From contig QCIS01000007.1 in NCBI GenBank assembly GCA_003216535.1, forward strand, positions 48,985-112,984: 64,000 nucleotides of DNA. The letters are read 5' to 3'. A program made the translations under genes and the position numbers. Source of the DNA: Prochlorococcus sp. AG-402-N08. Lineage in GTDB: Bacteria > Cyanobacteriota > Cyanobacteriia > PCC-6307 > Cyanobiaceae. The notes under the pieces were generated by a model. That model did not search any database. It was not told the origin of the DNA and worked only from the letters and a program-made list of their open reading frames with translations. Of the stretch, positions 10,197-19,755 are shown in pieces (the stretch's first letter is position 1; the number at the start of each line of letters is the position of its first letter).

Positions 10197-11351
10197 ATGA
10201 TGAAAAAAGTTTGTGTAATTATTACCGCAAGACCAAGTTATTCAAGAATAAAATCTACCCTTTTAGCCCTAAAAAAAAATAAAAATATTCAACTTCAAAT
10301 AATTTTATCTGGCTCAGCTCTTCTAGATAGATATGGGAAAGTTTCAAAAGTAATAAGAGAAGATGGGTTCATTATTGATTCGCAAATACATAATGTAATT
10401 GAAGGTAGTGAGTTATCTCATTCAGTAAAAAGCGTTGGATTAGCTCTTATTGATTTATCTTCTGAATTATCTAAAATAAATCCTGATATTGTTATAACAA
10501 TTGCCGATAGATACGAAACTATCGCAAATGCGATTGCATCATCATATATGAATATCCCTTTATTACATATTCAAGGTGGTGAATATACTGGATCTATTGA
10601 TAATAAAGTAAGACATGCAATCACAAAACTAGCAGATATTCATTTTGTGGCAACTGATTTAGCAAAAAAAAGGGTTATCTCAATGGGGGAGGACCCAGAA
10701 AATGTTTTCAAAACAGGTTGTCCCTCCATTGACATAGCTTTAGAAGTTGAACAAACCCCTGTTTTAAACTTCGATCCCTTTGAAAGGTATAAAGGTACAG
10801 GGCCAAAATTTAACTGTAAAAACGGATATTTAGTAGTTATGCAGCATCCTGTTACGACAGAATACGATGAAGCTTTTAATCAAGCTAATGAAACAATTAA
10901 TGCCATAAGAAAAATTGATCTCCCTGTATTTTGGTTTTGGCCTAATGTAGATGCTGGTTCAGATGCAACCTCAAAGGCACTAAGGATATTTAGAGAATTT
11001 AATAAAAATGCAAAATTTCATTTTTTTAAAAATTTATTACCAAAAGATTTCTTACTTTTAGTTCAAAATTCTTCTTGTTTAGTTGGTAATTCCAGCGTTG
11101 GGATAAGGGAATGTTCTTTCTTGGGTATTCCTGTTGTTAATATTGGTTCTAGACAAAATGGTAGAGAAAGAGCAAAAAACGTTATTGATGTTTGTCATGA
11201 TTCTAATTCTATTTTTAATGCTATTAAGAAGCAAATCAATCATGGTAAATTTGAAAAGAGTTATCTTTATGGAAATGGTAAAGCTGGAGAAATAATGGCA
11301 GATTTAATTTCTAAAATTGAGTTTAAAAGCATAAATAATAACTTTTATTAG
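10197..11351 (+). CDS. neuC: UDP-N-acetylglucosamine 2-epimerase, NeuC/LegG-like
   Basis: VCVIITARPSYSRIKSTL...VITIADRYETIANAIAS...HIQGGEYTGSIDNKVRHAITKLADIHFVAT. Confidence 0.87.
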   Translation: MMKKVCVIITARPSYSRIKSTLLALKKNKNIQLQIILSGSALLDRYGKVSKVIREDGFIIDSQIHNVIEGSELSHSVKSVGLALIDLSSELSKINPDIVITIADRYETIANAIASSYMNIPLLHIQGGEYTGSIDNKVRHAITKLADIHFVATDLAKKRVISMGEDPENVFKTGCPSIDIALEVEQTPVLNFDPFERYKGTGPKFNCKNGYLVVMQHPVTTEYDEAFNQANETINAIRKIDLPVFWFWPNVDAGSDATSKALRIFREFNKNAKFHFFKNLLPKDFLLLVQNSSCLVGNSSVGIRECSFLGIPVVNIGSRQNGRERAKNVIDVCHDSNSIFNAIKKQINHGKFEKSYLYGNGKAGEIMADLISKIEFKSINNNFY

Positions 11352-11406
11352 AGACATACATTTCATTTTTTAGTAATATTATCAAATAATCATGATCTTA
11401 TAATTA

Positions 11407-12468
11407 ATGATTAATTCAAAAAACTTTTATATAGGTGATAGAGAAATAGGACCAAATCAGCCTTCATTTATTATCGCAGAAGTTGCCCAAGCTCATGATG
11501 GTTCACTTGGTATGGCTCATTCATTTATTGATATTGCAGCAGATTATGGTGCAGATGCTATAAAATTTCAAACACACATTGCAAATCATGAAAGTACATT
11601 GGATGATGAATTTAGAATAAAATTTTCATACGAAGATAAAACCAGATTCGAATATTGGAAAAGAATGGAGTTTACCTATGAAGAATGGATAGGTCTATAC
11701 AAACATGCAGAGGAAAAAAAAATAATTTTTCTTTCTTCAGCTTTTTCATTAGAAGCAATTGATCTTTTAGAAAAATTAAATGTCCCTGCATGGAAAGTAG
11801 CTTCAGGAGAAATTAATAATTTTCCTTTTCTAAAAAAATTGAGTAACACAAAAAAACCAATCCTAATTTCAACTGGTATGAGTAGTTTATCAGAGATTGA
11901 TGAAGCCTTTGAATTCCTTAAGAGTAATGAAGTCAATGACATAGCTATATTTCAATGTACCTCTGAATATCCAACTTCTTTAAATAAAGTAGGAATAAAT
12001 TTAATAGAAAAATTTAGAAATAAATATAATGTGCCTGTTGGGCTTTCAGATCATTCAGGTGACATAGCGCCATCTATTTACGCAATTTCAAAAGGTGCTT
12101 CACTTATTGAATTACATATAGCTTTACATCCATATCAATTTGGTCCAGATACTAATTCATCAATTACTCCAGATGAATTAAAAAATTTATCTATTCTTAG
12201 AGATAAGTTCCATATTATGAAATCCAACCCATCAGATAAAGATCAAGCTGCCAATAGATTAAATAAAATGACAGCATTATTTGGAAAGTCCCTATGCCTA
12301 ATTCGGAATATGAAAAAAGGAACCATATTAACTGAAGAAATGTTTACTTTAAAAAAACCAGGTAATGGTATTAAAGAAAAAGACTTACCAAATATATTAG
12401 GAAAGAAACTTTCTAGGGATGTCCAATCAAACAAATTAATAACTATTGAAGATATAGAAATTGATTAA
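11407..12468 (+). CDS. neuB: N-acylneuraminate (nonulosonate) synthase, NeuB-like, with SAF domain
   Basis: IIAEVAQAHDGSLGMAHSFIDIAADYGADAIKFQTH...VGLSDHSGD; C-terminal SAF-type LFGKSLCLIRNMKKGTILTEEMFTLKKPGNGI. Confidence 0.88.
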   Translation: MINSKNFYIGDREIGPNQPSFIIAEVAQAHDGSLGMAHSFIDIAADYGADAIKFQTHIANHESTLDDEFRIKFSYEDKTRFEYWKRMEFTYEEWIGLYKHAEEKKIIFLSSAFSLEAIDLLEKLNVPAWKVASGEINNFPFLKKLSNTKKPILISTGMSSLSEIDEAFEFLKSNEVNDIAIFQCTSEYPTSLNKVGINLIEKFRNKYNVPVGLSDHSGDIAPSIYAISKGASLIELHIALHPYQFGPDTNSSITPDELKNLSILRDKFHIMKSNPSDKDQAANRLNKMTALFGKSLCLIRNMKKGTILTEEMFTLKKPGNGIKEKDLPNILGKKLSRDVQSNKLITIEDIEID

Positions 12469-12472
12469 TAAT

Positions 12473-13864
12473 TTAAATATCTAAAGATTTTAGAAACATT
12501 TTTTCTGCATTTTTTAAGTTTCCTAATATATCTAAAGAATCTCTAACCCTATTTTTAGAGTAATTACTTTTATCATCAAGTGCTTTTTTTATGTATTTTT
12601 TAAGTGAATCAAAAGAATCAGCATTAGGTATAGAATTTATTAATTGTCTATTATGAAATTGCCTTTCATCTTGATACATATTAAAACGGGATGGATGGTT
12701 TAGATATTTGTAATCTTTGGTCTGGTAAAACATATTTATACAAGGTATATTTAATAAAGAAGCCTCTAAAGCAAGTGTAGAAAATATATTTATTACAAGG
12801 TCATAATTGAGTAAACGATCTCTCATAATATTAAATGAATTAGAATTTTCGTACTTTATAAATTTTTCTCCTGAAACCTTTTCTATATCTAAACTTATGT
12901 ATTTATATTTATTAACTAAAGATACTAATTTATTAATCTGAGGATAAAAAAAGGAACCATCATTCTTTCTTCTTAAAGCAAATGGATGAGGCCTTACTAC
13001 TAAATTAATATCAATTTTCAAAACTTGAAATGCTTTAATTATTTCTTCAACATAAGTGTAGTCAAAAGGAAATCTTTTATAAGATTTTCCACCATAAAGA
13101 ACTTTCAAGTTATTAGTTTTTTTATTTTTTTCCTTTTCAAAATCGATCCAAGAAGCATACTGTAAAGCGCCAACAGCAAATATATTTTGGGAAGAGATTT
13201 CCTGAAACTTTTTCAACTGTATATTCATAGAATCACTATATGAAAGAACTTTGTTAGGCTCACAAAGATGATACCCATTACCTGATACATTATCCCAACT
13301 TTGGATATAACAATAAGAGTAGATATTTAATCTTTTACTTGCCAAAAGCATAGTATCATTGGCATCAACTCCAGAAAATGATGTAGTTAAAATTTGAGAG
13401 ATTCCTAAAATCTTCAATAATTCTTCTTCTGATTTTGTATCAGTTAAAAAACACTCTAAATTGATTATGAATTTTCTTATAAATTTAAAATTGCAAGCTA
13501 GTTTGTATAGTATTTTTTGAAAAATGATCTTGTATGATATTAAAGCTTTTTTTGAATTCTCATATTCAAAAACTTTCCAAAAATCAAATAAAGTTTGATT
13601 AAAAAATTTTCTTGGGTATAAATACGCTCTAACATTTCTAAGAATTCTTTTTAGAAAATTAAAATCATTAATATTTTTAAAATCTACCGACTTTAAAATA
13701 ATTTCATTATTATCACAAAATTTTATTATTTTTTCTGAGATTAAATCTCTTTCGCAAATTACAAAGATTTGATATTTTCTTTGTATCTTTTTTATAGGTA
13801 ATACATCTTTTAGTAGCCTTAAAGCAGCGCCATGAGGTATTGTAATTGCAAGTTTATTTTTCAA
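12473..13864 (-). CDS. GT-B-like surface carbohydrate protein (HP motif)
   Basis: INLVVRPHPFALRR...LVINIFSTLALEASLLNIPCINMFY. Confidence 0.5.
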   Translation of the reverse strand: MKNKLAITIPHGAALRLLKDVLPIKKIQRKYQIFVICERDLISEKIIKFCDNNEIILKSVDFKNINDFNFLKRILRNVRAYLYPRKFFNQTLFDFWKVFEYENSKKALISYKIIFQKILYKLACNFKFIRKFIINLECFLTDTKSEEELLKILGISQILTTSFSGVDANDTMLLASKRLNIYSYCYIQSWDNVSGNGYHLCEPNKVLSYSDSMNIQLKKFQEISSQNIFAVGALQYASWIDFEKEKNKKTNNLKVLYGGKSYKRFPFDYTYVEEIIKAFQVLKIDINLVVRPHPFALRRKNDGSFFYPQINKLVSLVNKYKYISLDIEKVSGEKFIKYENSNSFNIMRDRLLNYDLVINIFSTLALEASLLNIPCINMFYQTKDYKYLNHPSRFNMYQDERQFHNRQLINSIPNADSFDSLKKYIKKALDDKSNYSKNRVRDSLDILGNLKNAEKMFLKSLDI

Positions 13865-13938
13865 TTTAGTATAACTTTTTAAATACTATAAAATCTTTAT
13901 AGGTTTAATTAGTTTCCTTAAAATAAAGTCTTAAATAA

Positions 13939-14946
13939 ATGAAAAATTTAAAATTTCTCATAGTAGGTTTTGGTTCTATAGGTAAAAGGCATTACGACAA
14001 TTTAGTAAATCTCTCTTATGAAGTATATGTTTATAGCTATAGAAAAAATAAAGACCCAAACAATGTTAATGAGGGAATTAAATTTGTTAATGATTTAGAA
14101 AACGCAATAGAAAAAGTAAACGCTGTGATAATTTGCAATTCGACTGAAAAGCATCTTGAAGTAGCACTTTTAGCAGCGAGTAAAGGAAAACATATTTTTG
14201 TAGAAAAACCTTTGTCTCATAATTTAAATAATTTAAAAAATTTAGAAAAAAAACTTAAGTCTAACAAGATTATATTCGCTTCTGGTTTTATGCTAAGGAA
14301 GCATCCAAATCTTATCTTTATAAAAGAATTAATTAGAAAAAGAGAACTAGGAAAAATATACTATGCTAATGCATCCATAGGTCAAGATTTAAGAAAATGG
14401 CGAAAAAATTATGACTATACTAAAGGTTATGCAGCTAATTCAGAAACTGGTGGTGGAGTTACTCTAGACTTAATTCACGAAATAGATTTAATAAATTGGC
14501 TAATTGGAGAAGCTGAAATTATTTTTGCCTTACTAGGTTTTAATAAAGAATTAAACATAAATACAGAAAGCATTTCAAACATAAGCATAAAAACATACGG
14601 AGACATTATTTGTAATATTCAATTAGATTATCTTTGCCCTGTGCTAAAGAGAAAGCTTGAAATAGTTGGTGAAAAAGGAATAGTAAATTGGGACTTCAAG
14701 ACAAATATTGTATCCTTTACAAATAAGGAAGACCATACAAAAGTTTTGCATAATCTAGAAAAGGATTTTGAAAGAAACATAATGTACTTAGAAGAAATGA
14801 AAGATTTTATTGAAAAAATAAAATTTAATAGTTTTGATTTATCACAATTTAATGATGCTTGTAATGCATTAAAGATCGCTATCGGAGCAAAATTATCTTT
14901 TAAAAATGAAAGCTTGATTTATAATAAAGATATTAAGATAAATTGA
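13939..14946 (+). CDS. Gfo/Idh/MocA-family oxidoreductase
   Basis: KFLIVGFGSIGKRHYDNLVNLSYEVYVY...EKPLSHNLNNL...GGGVTLDLIHEIDLINWLIGE. Confidence 0.9.
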   Translation: MKNLKFLIVGFGSIGKRHYDNLVNLSYEVYVYSYRKNKDPNNVNEGIKFVNDLENAIEKVNAVIICNSTEKHLEVALLAASKGKHIFVEKPLSHNLNNLKNLEKKLKSNKIIFASGFMLRKHPNLIFIKELIRKRELGKIYYANASIGQDLRKWRKNYDYTKGYAANSETGGGVTLDLIHEIDLINWLIGEAEIIFALLGFNKELNINTESISNISIKTYGDIICNIQLDYLCPVLKRKLEIVGEKGIVNWDFKTNIVSFTNKEDHTKVLHNLEKDFERNIMYLEEMKDFIEKIKFNSFDLSQFNDACNALKIAIGAKLSFKNESLIYNKDIKIN

Positions 14947-15641
14947 TTATGGAAACTTTATGCACAATTTGTGCAAGAGGTGGCTCAAAAGGAGTGCCAA
15001 ATAAAAATATCAAACTATTACTAGGAAAACCATTAATTGCGTGGACCATAGAAGAAGCTAAAAAATGCAAAGAAATCAATTCTGTAATAGTTTCAACAGA
15101 TTGTGAAAATATAGCAAAAATAGCTAAAGATTATGGCGCAGAAGTACCTTTTATGAGACCGACTAATCTTGCCTCGGATAATGCTGGGAAATGGGAAGTT
15201 TGGCAAAATGCATTAATTGAATCTGAAAAAATATACAAAAAAAAATACGATATGTATATTGATCTTGATTGTACATCCCCACTAAAAGAAAGTGAAGATA
15301 TTTCAAATGCTATAAATCTTTTCAAAGAAAAAAAAGTGGATTGCGTTTTTTCAATATGCGAATCGAGAAAAAACCCATATTTTAATATGGTTGAATATGT
15401 AGATAATAAATTAACTATTTCAAAAAAATTAGACCATAATATAGTTTGCCGACAAAAAGCTCCAAAAGTTTTTGATCACGTTGCTTCAATATATATTATT
15501 GATACAAATTATTTGAGAAATAGTTCCGGATTACTATCAGGAAATGCCATAGGTTATGATATGGGGATAGAAAAAGGGATTGATATTGATAATGAGATTG
15601 ATTTTGAAATTGTAGAATATTTAATGTCAAAAAAATGCTAA
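14943..15641 (+). CDS. Acylneuraminate cytidylyltransferase (NeuA-like); likely true start ATG at 14949
   Basis: ETLCTICARGGSKGVPNKNIKLLLGKPLIAWTIEEAKK...VSTDCENIAKIAKDYGAEVPFMRP. Confidence 0.88.
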   Translation: MIMETLCTICARGGSKGVPNKNIKLLLGKPLIAWTIEEAKKCKEINSVIVSTDCENIAKIAKDYGAEVPFMRPTNLASDNAGKWEVWQNALIESEKIYKKKYDMYIDLDCTSPLKESEDISNAINLFKEKKVDCVFSICESRKNPYFNMVEYVDNKLTISKKLDHNIVCRQKAPKVFDHVASIYIIDTNYLRNSSGLLSGNAIGYDMGIEKGIDIDNEIDFEIVEYLMSKKC

Positions 15642-16582
15642 GTAATCACAAAAAATTAATATATTTAGGTCCAAAAAATACTCAAGGTTTGATTAAGAAA
15701 AATCTTGAAAACTTTGAAATATTCTTTCCAAATAATGAAAAAGAATTAAAAAATATTATTAAATCAATAAATGTTATTTTTGATGCTTCAATGAAAATTG
15801 AATTTAATGAAGAAATATTAATTAATGCTATTAATTTGGAATTATTGATAACTGCCACAACAGGTTTTTCACACATAGATGTTGATTATTTATCAAGAAA
15901 AAATATTCCCCTAAAAACACTTGGAGACCAAAAAGAATTTTTAAACCAAATAACACCTGCGGCTGAATTATCTTGGTTACTTTTAATGATGTGTGCAAGA
16001 AAAGTATTAAGTGCGGTAAATGATGTAAAAATTGGGAATTGGGATAGGACTAAGCATCCTGGAGAAATGCTGAATGGGAAAAAACTTGGAATTATTGGAT
16101 TAGGGAGACTTGGTAAATGGATGGCAAGATATGGAAATGCTTTTGGGATGAAATGTTACGGTTATGATCCTTATAATGATAATCAAATTAAGGATTTAGA
16201 AAGGAAAACATTAGAAGAGATTTTAAAGACTTGTGATTTTATTACCTTACATGTTAATTATAATCCGGGAGACTTAAAAATAATTACTAGTAATCATTTC
16301 AAATTAATTAAAAAGGGGGCCATCTTTATTAATACTTCAAGGGGAGAATTAGTTGATGAGAATGCTTTAATAGAAGCCTTGAAGGATGGAACTTTGAAAG
16401 CAGTTGGTATAGATGTTCTTAGTGGCGAACCCGATGTTAAAAATAATGAATTATTTAAACTAAGAAATTCAAATCTTAACTTGGTAATAACACCCCATAT
16501 TGGTGGCTTTTGTGAGGAAGTTTTACATAAAGTACTAACCTTTTCCTCTAAGAGGATAATTGAATATTATAAAAATGATTGA
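15635..16582 (+). CDS. D-isomer-specific 2-hydroxyacid dehydrogenase
   Basis: KLGIIGLGRLGKWMARYGNAFGMKCYGYDPY...GAIFINTSRGELVDENALIEAL...GIDVLSGEP. Confidence 0.9.
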   Translation: MLSNHKKLIYLGPKNTQGLIKKNLENFEIFFPNNEKELKNIIKSINVIFDASMKIEFNEEILINAINLELLITATTGFSHIDVDYLSRKNIPLKTLGDQKEFLNQITPAAELSWLLLMMCARKVLSAVNDVKIGNWDRTKHPGEMLNGKKLGIIGLGRLGKWMARYGNAFGMKCYGYDPYNDNQIKDLERKTLEEILKTCDFITLHVNYNPGDLKIITSNHFKLIKKGAIFINTSRGELVDENALIEALKDGTLKAVGIDVLSGEPDVKNNELFKLRNSNLNLVITPHIGGFCEEVLHKVLTFSSKRIIEYYKND

Positions 16583-18110
16583 AGAAACAATAAAAAATTT
16601 AGCAGAAATTCTTTTAGAATTAAACATAAAATTCATATTTGGTATTACTGGGGGTGGCAGAAGTATTAATCTAATAAATTTCTTAACCCAGAAAAATATT
16701 AAGTTTATAAACACTCATCATGAAGCGAGTGCCGCAATAATAGCAGGAGCTGTAAATAGGTCATCTACAAATAAAGCTTTATCCATTAGTATTAAAGGAC
16801 CAGGACTTATAAATTCGATTCCGGGAATTTGTTTTAATAACTTTGAAAATATAAATTCTATAAGTATTTCTGAAGATTATGATTCTCCTGAACAAGATCA
16901 AAAAACTCATAAAAGAATAAATAATCATTCACTTTTAAAACAATTCACAAAGGGCATTTTTTCTATGGATTATTTAGTAGAAAATAGAAATGAATTTTTT
17001 GAATTAGTAAATTCAAATGATAGTTGTCCAATTCACATTAATCTTTCATTAAGTAATTTATTTATTAAAAATATAAAAAGCAAACATAAAGCCAAAAATA
17101 TTACCAAAGAAAAACTTCAACTTATAAAAAATTCGAAAAAACCCCTTATTATTTTTGGGAATGAAGGAATAAGATTTTTTAAAAAAAGTTTAAATAAACT
17201 TAAAGTTCCTTTCCTTATTTCAGTTTCTTCGTTAGAAAATTTTAATATTCAAAATGATTACTATTCAGGAGTATTTACTGGAGAAGGTAAATCTTTATCA
17301 GCAGAATTTAAGCTAATTAAAGAATGCGATCTTATTACTTACATTGGTTTAAAGAAAAATGAAATTACTGGAACTTTAAATATTATGAAAAATCATATTG
17401 CATTAACAAACAAAAATTTTTTAACCGATGAAGATATGCAAGAAACTTTTTACTGTTCTGAAAAAGAGATTACAAATATATATGATCATATAATTAAAAA
17501 ATGGAATATTGAAAAAGTATTAAATTATAGAGTTTCCATGCAAGAAAAGCTCCTTGAAAAAAAATGGTCGCCAAGTAAATGTTATGAAATAATAAATAAA
17601 AAAATTAGTAAATGTAATTGCATAATAGACACAGGCAATTTTGCTATTGAAGCGGAGCATATATTATCTTTCTCAAAACAAAAAAAATATTATGGAAGCA
17701 GTATAAGTAGATTTATGGGAACAGCGATACCTACATCTATAGGAGTATCATTTGGCAATGAAGAAATTCCAACTATTTGTATTGTTGGTGACGGAGGAAT
17801 AAGTCCTTATCTTTCTGATTTAAAAATAATTTATGAAAATAAACTTCCAATATGCATTATATTGATGACTGATGGAGGTTATGGAAGTATCGCCAAATCA
17901 GCTCCAAAAAATTCACCTATTGAAGCTTTATATATGAAATCACCATCTTGGATAAAAATAATACAAGAATTCAAAATAAAATCATTTGAATGTAAAAATA
18001 TTACAGAATTTTCCAAAAACATTAGTCAATGGAATTGCATTGAACCAATTTTTTTAGAATGCACTTTTAATGAAAAAGAATATATCAATCAAACAAATGA
18101 AATTAGGTAA
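16560..18110 (+). CDS. Thiamine-diphosphate-dependent enzyme; likely true start ATG at 16575
   Basis: INTHHEASAAIIAGAVNR (catalytic Glu region); IVGDGGISPYLSDLKIIYENKLPICIILMTDGGYGS (GDG ThDP motif). Confidence 0.83.
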   Translation: MNIIKMIEETIKNLAEILLELNIKFIFGITGGGRSINLINFLTQKNIKFINTHHEASAAIIAGAVNRSSTNKALSISIKGPGLINSIPGICFNNFENINSISISEDYDSPEQDQKTHKRINNHSLLKQFTKGIFSMDYLVENRNEFFELVNSNDSCPIHINLSLSNLFIKNIKSKHKAKNITKEKLQLIKNSKKPLIIFGNEGIRFFKKSLNKLKVPFLISVSSLENFNIQNDYYSGVFTGEGKSLSAEFKLIKECDLITYIGLKKNEITGTLNIMKNHIALTNKNFLTDEDMQETFYCSEKEITNIYDHIIKKWNIEKVLNYRVSMQEKLLEKKWSPSKCYEIINKKISKCNCIIDTGNFAIEAEHILSFSKQKKYYGSSISRFMGTAIPTSIGVSFGNEEIPTICIVGDGGISPYLSDLKIIYENKLPICIILMTDGGYGSIAKSAPKNSPIEALYMKSPSWIKIIQEFKIKSFECKNITEFSKNISQWNCIEPIFLECTFNEKEYINQTNEIR

Positions 18111-18115
18111 ACTAA

Positions 18116-19636
18116 CTAAATCTGATCTAGTTTATCCAAAATAGATTGTACAAATTTTTCTAAATCTTCATTGAAATCTGATTTTTTATATTTAAAAGCG
18201 GATTTTCTTGTTAAAAGACTTGAATATAAGTTTAATGGGTATGTATTTGATATTATTGAAGCTATATAATTTATAATTATTTGTTTATTAAACGTGTAGT
18301 TTTTGATTAAATTTCTTATGTCATCTGGCAAATTAATTAACGCATCAGCTTTTTTTACAAGTGTTTGAGGCAACATATTAATCATGCAATTACCAAAAGT
18401 CAAAACTGGCTTTCCTAAGAAAACAGCTTCTTGTCCAACGGAACTAGAAATAATAGTTACTAGATTTGAATTTCTAATCCAATTATTTGTTGATACTTCC
18501 GGACTTGAAATTAGTACATTTGGAATATTTAGTAACTTTTTATAGGCTGAAATTTTTCTCTTGCCAATCATCCATGGATGTTCTTTTACAACTAGTTTCA
18601 TTCCTATTGGCAAGCTTAATGCAATACATCTAATAATTTCTATTTGATTAATTATCGGTCTAGAATAAACTAACAAAGATACCTCAGGTTCAGTATGCAT
18701 AGGGAAAAATGCATAATCTTTATCAATTAAGTCAGATGGTCTTACATAAATTTTTGCGAAAATAATATTTGTATAAAAAGCCCTCAAAGGATTTAATAGA
18801 TACTTGTATAAAGCAATTAATAAAGGATTTGGGCAATGATTATCCCTAAAACTTTTACTAAAATAATAATTCTTGATATTGAGAAGAAAGCCAATAAAAA
18901 AGCCTAATAAATTATTTTTAACTTGCAATTTTTCAGCAGGTCTTTTGCTTGGCTTAACAATACCCTCGTATATCCCAGAATTTGATATGTTTTTATTTAA
19001 AAAAGATTCTGAAAATTGTACAGCATTCCTATTTATAGTCTTTGGATTTAAAAAAGTGCTTTTTATTTCTGAAGGAGGATCAATTAAATCACTTGATATT
19101 TGAACAAAATTATTGATCTTAGAAGGCCTAATATTTAGAAATTTTGAATTATAGTAATCTGCAAATAAGTATAGTAAATAGTCAAACAAAGTAACGCATA
19201 CAAAAGACATCGAAATTTGTGGTTTGTATCTTAGAAAAATATCATCTATTTCCAAGAGATATTTTTGTAAGATAGTAAGTAATTCTTCGTCATTAAATCT
19301 TCTATTGTAATCTTGGGTAAAAGTACATCTAAATCCCATAAAAATTCTTCTATCAGATATCAAGGCATCCATTAAACCAGGCTTAGCTATTTTCCTCTCA
19401 AATTTATGCAGAACCTTTAAATCTAGAGGATCTAGATTTTCGAATAATTCCCATTCCTTAATAAAAATATTATTTTCCTTGTCTATATTTTTATTTTCTT
19501 TTATCCATTTGTTGTAGAAAAAACTATCAGATACTAAAAAAATATTTTTGTTAATATCTAATTTCTTTTTTAATATTAGGGAAGTTTTATAAAATAAATT
19601 TAAACTTGTACTTTGAGTAGAATATATTATGTTCAT
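18116..19636 (-). CDS. Capsule polysaccharide biosynthesis-like (GT-B, HP motif)
   Basis: LPIGMKLVVKEHPWMIGKRKISAYKKLLNIPNVLISSPEVSTNNWIRNSNLVTIISSSVGQEAVFLGKPVLTFG. Confidence 0.6.
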   Translation of the reverse strand: MNIIYSTQSTSLNLFYKTSLILKKKLDINKNIFLVSDSFFYNKWIKENKNIDKENNIFIKEWELFENLDPLDLKVLHKFERKIAKPGLMDALISDRRIFMGFRCTFTQDYNRRFNDEELLTILQKYLLEIDDIFLRYKPQISMSFVCVTLFDYLLYLFADYYNSKFLNIRPSKINNFVQISSDLIDPPSEIKSTFLNPKTINRNAVQFSESFLNKNISNSGIYEGIVKPSKRPAEKLQVKNNLLGFFIGFLLNIKNYYFSKSFRDNHCPNPLLIALYKYLLNPLRAFYTNIIFAKIYVRPSDLIDKDYAFFPMHTEPEVSLLVYSRPIINQIEIIRCIALSLPIGMKLVVKEHPWMIGKRKISAYKKLLNIPNVLISSPEVSTNNWIRNSNLVTIISSSVGQEAVFLGKPVLTFGNCMINMLPQTLVKKADALINLPDDIRNLIKNYTFNKQIIINYIASIISNTYPLNLYSSLLTRKSAFKYKKSDFNEDLEKFVQSILDKLDQI

Positions 19637-19755
19637 GATGTATCTATAATTTAATAATTATAAACTATTGAGAATTTATAGATATAACATATTTCTATGT
19701 AGCTAAAGTAGAATCACCTTAATAAAATTAATTTTTTAAAGTTTTCTATAAAAAT

